The position numbers and the translations under genes were made by a program. This document shows, in pieces, positions 48,306 through 60,600 of a stretch of DNA of 64,000 nt (position 1 is its first letter; each line of letters begins with the position of its first letter). The notes under the pieces are model-generated. The model did not search any database and was not told where the DNA came from. It worked only from the letters and a program-made list of their open reading frames with translations. This DNA is from Styela clava. Lineage: Eukaryota; Chordata; Ascidiacea; Stolidobranchia; Styelidae. The DNA lies in the NCBI RefSeq assembly GCF_964204865.1, contig NC_135263.1, forward strand, positions 12,259,426 to 12,323,425, read 5' to 3'.

Positions 48306-50109
48306 TTAGAGAAATCTTTTGTTGCAGTCATTGGATGAACAGCACTGAGTCTGGCATTGAGAAATATGTGCGTCGATCTCTTTGCTCCTGCTCATTTTTG
48401 CACAAAAGCTTCCACACAAGTTAGGAGTCGTGCAGAGCCCTTGATGAAATTTCACATGAGATCCTGAGAATGTTAAAAATAAATGTAACACTAACCTTTC
48501 TCATTGTTGTTTACAACACATTATACACGGGAATGCGCGTTTTAATGATGTAGCCTACTACATTAAAGGTTGCCAGATGTCAAAATTTGAAAGAACCAAT
48601 AAACCTCTCAATGGACAACACTGCAGTTTTAAATCTGAATTTTCCATACATATATGTACTCTTCATTAAGTTTTTTTACCACTGGCTTACACATCTGAAA
48701 TATTGTACGTATCAAGAAAAGATATACACTGCTGTTTGTTTATTTCCTTGTAATATCACAATTACACAGTAAATATAGCGGGCGGAAGTATTCTTAGCAT
48801 ATTAGCAGCGCATTCACATTTTTTACAGTTAGACCTACATAATTACCATCAGATGCCAGGCTTGCAGTGAACTGGAGAGAAGCACATGCGGTTTTTCCTT
48901 CGGCACAAGGTGTGACTTTGGTGGAATTCGTGCCATGGACAGAGTTGTAGTGGAACGTATTGCACTTCAATGCGGCGCCTATAACAATAACTAGCAACTT
49001 TAAATTTTCACCTTACAGTATTTCTATCTTCTCAAGCCCAATAATATTAAGCCAAATCGCGAATGCAAAACCACTGAGCAATAGTGAATACACTGAATAG
49101 CCTACTCCCGTGTTTCCCCGAAAATAGGACTGGGTCCTATTTCAATTTTTTTCGAAAAATAACACTAGGGCTTATTTTGGGGGGGTGTCTTATATTTTTA
49201 TTTATCAAAAACAAAATTACAAAGTAGAGTATTACGAGATTTTCAAAGATACAAAATATGGAAACCGATATCCATTTACTTATAAATATCACGTTTTTAT
49301 TCCAAATAACTGCAAAACAGATTACCAATCACTAAAAACGTGCAGGAGAGATTTCTCGCTATCGACTAGGTCAAAAAAAAAAATTCGCGCTATTGACTAA
49401 GTCCTACTTTAAAGGCTTATATTAAAATGATTTTTAAAATTCAGTCTAGGTCTTATTTTCAGGGAAACACGGTATATAACTGAAGCTCATGGGGGAAAAA
49501 AGCTTTGAACTTTGACATAATAATTGATTTTGTTGCAAACAATTAAGGTAGTATTAATTCTGTTTTGGCTTTATGAGTGCTAGTTTTACCACGTGCAGAA
49601 AAAGTCCTATTTATATAGGACTATATAAGGCAGGTTGAATAGGTAGGTATTGGGAGATATAGCGCCTTTTTGATACAGGAATTTATATGTTATTAGTTTG
49701 TGATTAAGTCGAAGCATTTATTGGTATTCACTTTGAGCATTTGTTACAACAAATTAGTTTATTTTCGGCGTCCCAGAAGTGTGTGTACCAATATGGAGTC
49801 AACTATTTTGTTCGCCTTCTTTACATCAAATCGTGTAAAGGAATTGAAGCCTATGGACAGGGGGTATATTCACTTGGCTAACACTGTCAGTCCCCGAACT
49901 CGTAATAGAACTAAAATAAAAAAAATTGAAATAAAATTATGGCCTAACCCTAACATGGTGCACACACTACGGGAGTACCTAATTTTCTACGGTTAGCTTC
50001 GCTTCGCCTATTGAGTATGCAATTGTTAATTATTCCACAAAATATACTTACATTCACCCAGTAGAACAAGAACGAGAACGGCAATCCCAGCCGTCACAGA
50101 AAACTTCAT
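48306..50109 (-). CDS. secreted Ly6/uPAR-type ten-cysteine protein
   Basis: Three minus-strand exons, 50109-50052, 48978-48847 and 48463-48306, join in phase with GT-AG introns to give 115 residues. Exon 1 encodes a clean signal peptide (MKFSVTAGIAVLVLVLLGE). The mature part has ten cysteines, starts with LKCN, and ends with QCCSSNDCNK, the CC-x4-C-N terminus that defines the Ly6/uPAR/CD59 three-finger fold. No hydrophobic C-terminal segment follows, so a GPI anchor is unlikely and secretion is inferred. Split intron positions and a two-exon mature domain fit the family. The function cannot be told; relatives act as receptor modulators, complement inhibitors or signalling ligands. Intron 1 (1,073 bp) holds a mariner-like MITE and a W element. 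Confidence 0.85.
49107..49472. mobile_element. mariner-like MITE, copy 2
   Basis: Inverted ends CCCGTGTTTCCCCGAAAATA and TATTTTCAGGGAAACACGG, with TA at the right boundary. It lies in intron 1 of the Ly6-type gene and is related to 8840-9136. No transposase. Confidence 0.85.
49766..49979 (-). repeat. element W, copy 3
   Basis: Inverted relative to copy 1; on the plus strand it reads from CGGCGTCCCAGAAGTGTGTG to ACACACTACGGGAGTACC. It contains GGCCTAACCCTAACATGG. The ends CGTCCCAGAAGTGTGTGTACC and GGTACTCCCGTAGTGTGTG are imperfect inverted repeats. Confidence 0.82.
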
Positions 50110-52420
50110 TGTAAGTTGTCGTTAGTTTTTTTGTTAAAGAGATAAAATTAAACTGTTAAATGTAAAATTGGCTTATATTAAATCCTCACTGGCTAATTAG
50201 TTTTAAAATATAATTTGAAATAGGAGAATGCATTCCAATTTCTGAGTGGTAATATCCAATACCGACTTCATTCTCATATCTTTTTACAAGTTAACTGCTT
50301 GTGCTTCCGTGTATTACCGACTTGCATTAAGACCACGCAATACCTGAATCCGTATTAGGTCACAAATCAACATCCACCTGCCATATATTCCTTTTCACCT
50401 TTCTCAATAAACATTGAACGCTGTAAAATTTATCCAGGGGTTTATTATGTACCAATGAGGCGTTTACGTCTTATTGAGATTTGTAAAGCAATGATGCCAG
50501 TCTTTAAGCAAATATCTGCTTTGTGTCAAAGTTTTTGGGAAGTTTGTAAAGAAATAGTATGGACCGTGAAAGGGTCGTACATTTTAAGCTTGATATTTTA
50601 TACTGTATAAAATATAAGTAAATTTAACAGCGATATCCAAAATGTAAAATTCAGTACTAGGGTTTTCGTGGTTTTACGATTATGCTCAATAGCGAATATA
50701 GGTTGTATCTAAATTGTAAGTAGATTTCCCTTGGATGATATACATAGGGTTAATTACAATATATTCCAGAAAAAAAAATCATTTTTTATATAATGACTGT
50801 AACAGCAGCATGATTGACGACGTAAACGTAAGATCGCTCGTTCAAAAATGTGTTGGTTTATTTGAGAAGGGCGGCGCCGTCGCCTGACGTTTCTAGAGTA
50901 TCCGCCTCTTTAAGTTCAATGCTATAGTAGCAGAATTCATAAAAGACCACAAATCGTGACCTAACGCTTATCTTACGCACATAGAACATTTCCTGGCAAA
51001 GTGAAATGGTAATTGCGAAATGATTTAGTTTAATATATTTTTAGCTGATGAAATGACAACCATTAATTTAATGCCATGTTCTAAGTATTGTACGGAACGT
51101 TATTAAAATTTGTTTATTAATACTTTCAATTTAAATCAAAAAGCGGACGAAATATCAGTCCTCGTAGAAAATAGAAGCTAAGTAGCCTCTCGTTTCATCT
51201 TTGGATGACTATTATCAACTTGAAGTCGATAGGTCCAACATGAGTTTTGGAGAAAAAAGGTATTTTTCTTCTATTACACTTTAACAATGACAGTTTGTAA
51301 AACAATCTATCTGTACGCTTCGTACCCAATGGAAATTCTATACAGTATTCGGTATAGCGAAATCGGGCCTTCGCTGATGAAACGAATGTTAGGGATTTCA
51401 TATTTTCGCTAGACGGCGCAAGGGAGTAGAACTTTTGTGTATTGTTTTGAAATTATTGCAAATAATTATTGAAAAATAATGCGGAAAACCTAGGATTGCA
51501 TAGATCCTAATCAATTTATTAACAACCATCAGCGTACTATATTGATGAAGTTATTTGGAATCGTCGTTAATGTTATTAGTCCTATTGCTGAAGCGACTTC
51601 TCCATTGAAGGAGAAACAAACGTTTTTCCGCACGCTTCTCAGATTCCCAGCTTGTTCCGTTATTTAGGCATATAGAACACCGTTGGTCAGCGAAACTTTC
51701 GTGTCCATTAATTCGAACATAACTATTTTGTTGGAATATCTGTTGCTTAGTTTTGTTACCAAAACAAAGAAATGAAAACCGCGTAGCAAGTTACCTCAAT
51801 CGCTATAGTTGATAGGCATGGAGATTGGAGCTAGATGATATTGACGAGCGACGATTTCACATTACTAACCAGTCTATATACATTTATAATTTATACCACA
51901 ATTGGCCGAATCGGTTTCATGATTTGTAGTACAGCGACACTCGGGAGCAGTCTAGTTTCTATAGTTAATTCTTGAAGTCCCGTGTCTCGAAAAAAAGTCC
52001 CATTTGACGCACGTGTCCCCATTACCCCACGTATCCCATTTGTTGTCGCACGTTTCCCACTTTTTCTAGATATCCCACTTGTCCAACATATCCCCCTTGC
52101 CCCACGTGTCTCTCTTGACAAGGGATATACGTGTGACACGACATATTTTAGACACCCTTTGAAGTCTGCCGCGGCCCGAAGTAAAATTGAAAACTTGAGG
52201 AATCTTTTCTCACAAGAAAAACGAAAAACCATTAATGAAAACTAGTTTTTTCTATATAAATGAAGAAGTGTATTTTACACACATTAGAATATTTGAAAGC
52301 AATAGAATATAGGTAAAAAATTGAAAATTTATACTCGATCAGTCAGATTAACCGAGATCAATTGAATGATACATCGAGTATGTTCATGGAACATTGAAAC
52401 AAAAACAAACAAAAAAATTA
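50110..52420. other. intergenic, with a degenerate short tandem repeat
   Basis: No gene recognised. At 51998-52120 a 17-20-base unit of the form CCCACGTGTCCCATTTG repeats about six times with heavy divergence, giving an apparent 87-codon frame on the plus strand and a 113-codon frame on the minus strand. Neither has family features. Confidence 0.45.
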
Positions 52421-52427
52421 AGTTGGA

Positions 52428-52563
52428 TTCGAACAATCAGGTTGTAAATATAGTTGGTGATGTTTAGAAGAATCATTGTCTACGTGAAATCCTTCCATGT
52501 CCCATTCCAAATCAGAACGATTGTCGATCACGTGTACAGTCATCGGATTTTGAATGAAATTCC
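52428..52563 (-). CDS. orphan terminal exon, function unknown
   Basis: On the minus strand a strong acceptor (TTTTATTTGCAG) is followed by an open stretch of 45 codons ending in TAA near 52421-52428. Its composition looks coding: acidic and polar, with NPMTVHVIDNRSDLEWDMEG followed by a His/Asp-rich end. It would follow an exon ending in phase 2. I could not find that upstream exon; it does not match the phase of the small membrane protein's first exon. The region 52564-55556 contains no other minus-strand exon I can support. Confidence 0.45.
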
Positions 52564-52569
52564 TGCAAA

Positions 52570-55550
52570 TAAAAGTTATAATACCAAATTACAATGGTTG
52601 GATAGTTTTTGACAGTGGCTCCTAGCAAACATCGACCAATTCGGAAATATATTTAAAAAAAAATGGTTGCAATGCCCTGTAATAGTTTGAGAATTTTTTC
52701 AAAGTAACTAGCTCAAAAGCAAGATTAAAGCGACTTTGCTCAGAAATGAAAGAGATTGATCTTTGAGCGAAGTCAATCCCATTTCGCTACAACTGAGAAG
52801 AGTATATTTATAACACAATATACAATGCAATAAAGTATTTCCTCTCATATAGATATATAATATTTGAGAAAAACATTCTCCAGTCTGGTTTACTACCTAT
52901 ACTATCCGACAATCCACCTGCTTTTCAAGATAAATTGATTGGAATTCGGATGTAAGTTTAAAAGGATCGTGCTTGGATTAGACCAGAATCAAAGGTTTAG
53001 GAAATTGCTGCGATACCGTGTTAATTTATAACTTGAGTATAGTTTGAGTTTGAAATAGACTTCCTGCAATGAAATTAGCAATATAGAGTAGATGAAAAAA
53101 TATTTGGGCTATAAAAAATACTTTTTGCAAATGCCGATACGTTAGATTATTACAAAACCTTTCCGAACAGTTAGACAAGCAAATGATGCGAAATTCAATA
53201 CTTAATGTTTGTGGCGTAGCCGCGTATGCAATTTTGGGGAATTATCCGAGATTTAAAACACTCACACGAAAAATTAAACATGGACCATGCAAGTTTATTC
53301 ATATTCTCTTCATGGCACTGCACAATTTTCATGTCGAATTTCGGAGTATTAGAGATAATTCACCAATCCCTTATAGTTTAATACGTCATGGCTGTATTAC
53401 AATGTTGTTGGCGCCCAAAGCTTATACTTATGACATGTTTGTTACACTTATGTTTGTTTTTCTTAGGGATTTGACACAATTTTGTTGATTTATCGATAAT
53501 TTACTTTATAATTTTCATTTTAATAACAATGACGTTTTGTATAATATCCAACATAACAGATTAAATCTTGCATAACATGTTTCAAAAATTGAAATTTCGA
53601 TCCAATACATTCAGTGCAATGTAATGTCACAGTCGTCTAACTAAGTTCAAATGACAAGCATCACTGAAGATAACGTACTGTTTTATGGTTTGATATTAAA
53701 TAATATACCTTTATTATTACGAGAGTAATGAACATTCATTCCTTTTAGTAAACATCGATTTAATTAAATAAGATTTCAAGTGATTTGTAGTACTTTGTAT
53801 AAACCACGCTACACAACAATTTCTATTTAACAGGATAAAGACGTCACAACTCAAATCTGGAAATACATAATCGCTTAGTTATATGATTTATCGTTACACC
53901 CAATCACAGGATAATTAACCTGTAACGAGTAGATCGCATTGATATAGATGATTTGATTGGTTCAAAAATGTAATTATTTTGTTAGACCTGGGTTCGATAG
54001 TGGCGTGGAACGTGGATAAATGCGTTAAATTTTCGAATTATGAAGACTATATTTTATATTATTACCTTATTTCAAAATTAACCCGCAGTGACGCATATTG
54101 TGCTCACTTATTTTTTAAAAGTAAAAAGCTGAAAGACTCCAGGAAGATTAAATTGGTTTTGCGGGCAGGATGCAAAATATACAAATACAGATAATAATAA
54201 ACATATCGATGATTGATTGTCGCTTAACCTTCAAGTACAAACTTTTCAAAACCATGTATTAAAAAACAGCAAATTTTTTACAACATGCGAAACGGTTTGA
54301 TTAAAGTTAACGATTGAATTTATAGTTTACTTGATTTTTTTCGATTTAATTGTCTCAATACGATTATCAGGTTAAAGTGTCCCAAAGGACCATAAAACAG
54401 AATTTCTTTTTTTAGCTCGCCGCATAGAAATTGAAAACGGGCGAAGAGTTTTAGACTTTTTCTCAAAAAATGGCAGCTCTACCCTTTAAATACCAGAATA
54501 AAAATTGTGTAAAAAATTTCAACAGACTTTTCAAAAATTGAGCTATTTTTAGAAAGAGGAAAGTCGGATATGAATGACGTGTCAATGACCACGTTTTTAT
54601 TCACCACACGAAATCATACGATGTATTTATCATACGATTGAAAATCGACACTAATTCAAGTTACAAGCTATGAATGAATTTTAAACAATAAAATAAATAA
54701 TCGATTTTGTTGTGTTTGCCTATTTCCCGTTGTCTGTTAACGAGATAATCCATCGCTCATTATCCGCTGAACGTGAAACCTCTACAATAATATTTTGGGT
54801 TTGAGATTTATTTCCTCGCTGTTTTCTGTGTTAATATTTTCGTTTTTTTATTTTCACCGCAAGTTTGTATTGTATCCTGTGGCATTTTGGAGTCAAACAA
54901 TGCTGACATTTGGTAGCAAAGAAACAAAGTTGAACAGGGAGCAAAGTAAAAATAACGCATGACTTACTTTAAGGTTAACATGTTTAGAATTACCACTTGA
55001 ATTTCTTAGAAAAGCTTTTGTAACAAAATATCATGACAGCAACTCCCACATGTGATCTTTGGAGTCAAATTCAAAACTGTGTGTGAGTTTAAATCGACTA
55101 TCAAATATTTTTTCGTGGATTGTCATTCGACGTCGCCTTTTATTTAATTGATAGGAATAATAAAACTTATCTATAGTCGAACTATGCTTTTGTCAAAGTA
55201 TACTACTATAACATCCCTATAAGTCCAGTCCGTGAACACAAATACTTATCAACAGTTGTTTTGACAGCCCTAATACCACATATCGCCCTGGGAAAAGGGG
55301 TCACTGGATACAGCATATTACAAAACACGGTGACATTTTCACGTTTGTGTGCAGTGACCTGGTTTGCGTAACGGATTAGAGCAACGTTGTTATGGAATGT
55401 ATGTAAAACAAAACGAGCCCCACTAAACCTCAATGAACGCCTTCTTCTACAAAAGATCATCCAAAATCTAGACCTGTCCAAACAAAAAAAAAATACATAA
55501 TTCTTACGCCACACTTAGCAGCGCAAGGCCTGAAATTGCGCAATGTGTAT
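52570..55550. other. large gene-poor stretch
   Basis: AT-rich. The only two frames worth noting are 53183-53488 (+, 101 codons, slight resemblance to a cytochrome b561-type membrane segment) and 55206-55514 (-, 102 codons). Neither has convincing support. Confidence 0.4.
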
Positions 55551-55556
55551 AAATTC

Positions 55557-57676
55557 TTACTTTAGTGGTGTGGACTTGCCAATGGTTGTTGCCAACTTCT
55601 TAACTTTCTTTGCTGTGAATGTTCTTTTGCATATCACCATCGATGCGTAAAGCAATACAAGAACGATAAGAACGGCAGTTGTGTAGAACACTGGTAAATA
55701 AAAATATATATGAAAAAATAAATACATTTTATACAGTATCCCCGCATGAGGTGATATATTAAATAAATTTTCACATTGTAACAAAAATAGTAATTTACAG
55801 ATGTCTGTACTGTGATTCGAGTACAGTGCACTGAGTTAACTACAAAAATTGACCGTTATTTTAGTGTGAGCTATTAGGTTGACCGTGAACTTGCTGAATA
55901 CGCAATTTCGACTTCGAAAAAAGGTTTATATAAAAAATGATTGAATGTGACTTTCTTTGGGTTTTTAATTTTCTACTTTTTGCTATGCTCTGTTTGTTGT
56001 AACGTTTGCTTTCAATTCTGCCGGTGAGTGAAAATACTTAAATTATACATACCACTATTGAATTTATCTGAGAAAACTGAATTACTAAAGATTTTCAATT
56101 ATTCAATAGACGCGGGAGGACCTTGTTTTTCGTTTAAATCATGCTGCTAAAATGTTCCTAAAACTTCGGTATAAAAAAAAATTTACTAAATTTTATTTAT
56201 AAGCTGAAATGACGTACAAATATGGAAAAGAACTAAAATTCCGAAGTCGAGAATTGATTCTATTAAAATGAGCGAAAATATGATATCATAATTATGGGTT
56301 AAAGAGCCAGTGCAGTTGAAGATATCATTATTTCTAACAAATGAGATCAAAATCATCGGCGTGGTTATTGTCGATGCTGGGCGATACCGGTACCGCGTAT
56401 GAAAAGCTTGATATATTGAATACTCAACAATCCAGTAAGGTAATTGTGATTTTTTTCATTTTGTTTTAGGCTCAAATCCAAAACATCTCGAAATTGAAAA
56501 TCTATTATTGGCCGAATGAATCAGACTATAGACAGCTTGTGGTATTGTGTTGGCATGGGTGATTTATATGATTTTTAAAAAAAGTTTCTTATCAAAATGT
56601 ATAGACACCGAAACTACGATTAAAATGCATTGAGTTTTTCTGAAAATTATCCTTTTTTAATTCATTTGAATATGTGTTCCTTTTTTTTTTAAATATGAAC
56701 AAAATATGAATCATTTTATTTATATAAAAATTTATAGATTATAAGCCATAGTGTGATTACCGGACAACACGTTCGGTGTACTGCAATTTAATATCTACTC
56801 GAAAATCCAATTGGCGAAATCAAATTTATCATATAGTCTTATCAAAGTGATTAATTACGTCAGTTGTCTGGTTTCCTGTGACAATACCGTACATAAGGAC
56901 AAAATTATAATCATATATTAAAATGATATATTATACAATGTACGAGACCCAACTTTTATTTTACTATTAATATTATTGATTACAGACAGCATAAAATAAA
57001 TTCGTCACGACGACATGTTTTTTTAATAACGTTGGCTTATCTGTGAAACATCCTGTCGTTTGACCTTGTAATCAGATAAGAGTTCAACTTCGCTGGCGAC
57101 ATTTCTCACATAACAAAGCAAGATATTTCAATTAGTAGACATAACAAATATTTGCCAAGATCATATAGTGTGAACGAAATTATTTCGAGGTTCTATTGAC
57201 ATCCCAACACATAAACACACAACAGAGATATAAGTAATAATCAAAATATCTTCTTTTGAGTAAAGTACACGGTAGTATACAGCAAATTTGAGCAGTCTTT
57301 ACGGCATTTGACCAATTTGGCTCCTCCACCACCATGAATCACCGAGGCGTGACTGATTGGGAAATATCAAACGAGCGGCCAGTGCCGGTACTGTTCCAAT
57401 TTTTATTGTTTGATGTTGGTATTGAATTCGACTGAAGTAGACTAGACCTAGAATTAATTCTTACTGTGGAGGAGAATACACCATGAAATAATTCAATATC
57501 GGATTGTGCAGTCACGGTAACTGCAGCAACACAAAAACCTGATTTATCATTGTGAAAATTGTATACTTACTCATTTGCCCGATCGTTATTTTTCCTGGAT
57601 GATGTTGTGCCTCATTGATCTCAGTGCTTGCATAAATTGCAGATGTCGAATTTGCAAGATCATCTATTGGCGCCAT
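55557..57676 (-). CDS. small single-pass membrane protein, 79 residues
   Basis: Two minus-strand exons, 57676-57571 (donor GTAAGT) and 55690-55557 (acceptor ending TTTATTTACCAG), join in phase to give 79 residues. Residues 1-35 are polar and slightly acidic with one N-glycosylation sequon (NST at residues 9-11). A hydrophobic helix spans about residues 37-57 (FYTTAVLIVLVLLYASMVIC). The last about 22 residues are basic (KRTFTAKKVKKLATTIGK). The charge pattern suggests an outside N-terminus and a cytoplasmic basic tail without a cleaved signal peptide. I do not recognise the family. The intron of 1.9 kb holds nothing recognisable. Confidence 0.7.
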
Positions 57677-60600
57677 TATTTATATATATTTTTATTAATT
57701 TGTAGCCAACAAAACTGCGAAAATAGTTAAGAGACAATAAATACATAATACCTTTTGAAGAAATCTGAAATCACTTAAAATGGCAAAAGAATTGTAGTCG
57801 GTCTAAAAAAGATTACAATTCCCAGTAATCGTATGGATTGCCCAGTAAGATTCAAATAAACGTTATTTCTTCGCGTTTGTCACTGGCAGAAACCACGAAA
57901 ACATGGTTACTTCACTACGTTTATTCTCAAGACTATAAGAAACGTCTTTTTTCCCTAGTCACAAAAAACTACATGTAGCTACACTACACTATTTTCACGT
58001 GAGCCATTGCTCTTTTCGTTCATTTCAATAGTTAAAAACGCCATACAAATTATTAATTTTCTTATATTTCGACCCATACGAAATTTCTTAATTCAATATT
58101 CATAATTTCTTCTATAATACCTACTTGACCTAAATTCGACGAGGAACGAGAAAGGATGGCGTCAATAGGTCGAGCTTTTCGAGAATGATTAATCGTAACG
58201 CGGAAGTATTGAAGTATCAATTCTAACAAAATAATCCTAATTTTCCCGTTCCTGTAACTCATTGATGCAATTGATTAGTGGGCGATTGAGCAGTAATTCC
58301 CCATTGCACGTGTCTGCATCTGCCTGTAACTTGACTTTTGCTTTACTCGGTCACGATCTTCAATGCAGACAATTATTACATAAAGGCATTTCTGCTCAGA
58401 CAGATTTGCACTTCGCTTGTGCCAGATTGCCAACAAAAAATCAACTTCAGGACATATCAAACCACTTCCCGCCTTCAAGCTGAAACCAACCAAATGTGTA
58501 CGTCGTACTACTAATCGAAACATTATTTGTTCGTTTTCATTTATTTATATTTGCCAATCATGGTATACAAATATCAATCTGCGATTCATGCTTGGAACAT
58601 AACATTTTTCAGTTCATGCCATACGTCGGTTGAAACTAATCGTTTAAATGTATTTCTACGGTCCGTGTTAGGAAAGATCATCTGTCGCAAAAAAGTTGGA
58701 CCAAATGTGGCCTTTTGATATGAGAAACACTTCTAACTAAGATAGGAAAAACAACACTCAAGCCAACTACTGCAAAAAGATTTCACATAACAGTAACAAT
58801 AACATCAATTCATTTTAGCACCAAATTGAGAAACGAAGGAAGTAATCATCATTACTGAAAGAGTATTTACACTGATTGCTGGAAGCTAAACCTACAAAGG
58901 CATCAAGTTCGCTTCTGTTTAGATTGCATTTTCCTGGTACAGCAAAATCGAGCGTAAACGCATAGCTAAAACTTAAGTCTTATGTTCGAATATGCTCACA
59001 ATACTGTCTTCCGTTTGTACATACAGCAAGCAGCTCGTATGACGACGAAGACGAAACTGCGCATTCCGCGTAACGGTAATTATAATCTCATTAGAGCTTT
59101 CTAAAGAAGTTGCTTCTATTTTACAACAAGGGTTGTTTTCACGAGGCTGAATGTATACCCAGTTAACCAAGCAAGATTCATGCCTGGATTACGAATACCA
59201 GTATTTCATTTTTCTAATTTCGTAGAAATAATTATTATTTTTAAATTGAAAGATTATTTCTATCAAGGTCAGGTCGAGTTTGTATGTCAAAATATTTCCT
59301 CGATGTGACTCACGGGTCAATTTTATGCTGTTAACTGAACAGAAGAACCTTTTCACCCTGGCGATAACCTGGACTGTTCATTTACGTTTTAGCTGTTATC
59401 GTAAACAATCTTATAATATGTGAATTTTGTAAACAAACGTATGCTGTTGTGCGAGATGTAATGCTTCCTTCATTGATTTTAAATTCGCTATACCTGTCAC
59501 AACTCAACCAGGAAAATATTTTCGTTTATCCCTCAATGAGGCTATGTATTACGCAGACTTGTGGAAGTGATAGTAAGAAACTAATTTACCTAAATGGCTG
59601 AGAAGATTGCTTTAAATTAAGATATTTTATATTTTTTTTGCATAACGCCGCTGATTTTCTTAGCCCAATACTTGAGTTTCTGAGTTGCGAATAAATGACC
59701 AAGCTGAACCGAAACTTGCAAACTGATTGCCTAACTTTCGTTCCATACGAGGTACCACGCAATACATGCTAACTGAATATAGCCTGGATCACACTTCCAG
59801 CTCACCGTTAAGCACTCTCAGGATCGTACTTCATGTCACGTGTGTTTGCTAGGTTATTGACGTACGTAAATACAAACTTTCGATTTATAAAACAATGAAC
59901 GGCCTGTCGAAGTTTAGCGGTTTTCGTACGTTCAGATCGATTGTTGGGTCTTAAAATAACATTCATTCAATGCATTGTTGTAACGTGGAATGATGATTTG
60001 TTGTCCAATGTTAGTACTTATTGGTATATTTCAGCACAAAAAGAACTTTTGGCGTTAAAGGCGGGGATTTGATGTCCGCGTCACCCTATACTTTGAAGGT
60101 AACTGAATTATTTTAAACAGCAATTAATCATTGAAGCGCGCGTGTTGTTATCGTCGTGCTGATTGGTTACCCCGGTTTAATGTCATTTATCTTAATCCAA
60201 CTTCACATACCTGATCTGGAAGTTGTTGATATCTGCGTCATAATACATGTTACCTCATTCAACGTTAGATTTGCCTGAAAACGCACGTACAAAAACGTTG
60301 CGACCTTGCTCTACGGCAGCCTTGAGCCATATTTGAACAGAGAACTACTGCAATTTAGGGCTACGCTGTGATTGTAACACCTTGGTTGTTGCTTTTTGTA
60401 TTAAGCATGAATTATTTTTTTCATTTGCCTCACTCTCCTTTATATAATTATAGAATTGTAAGGTGTCAAATGATGGCAGTTATGCGATTAAGCATCTGTG
60501 CAAAATAAGCCCTTGTTTAATCTAGGAATTTGTAAATTCCTTCTAGAGTTAGATATCATATTACGAAAAGCTTTGCTTGGACGATAACCAGCTTAAACGG

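Noticed and set aside
55206-55514. 102-codon minus-strand frame downstream of the small membrane protein
   Set aside because: No domain, no good splice context that would join it in phase, and irregular composition.
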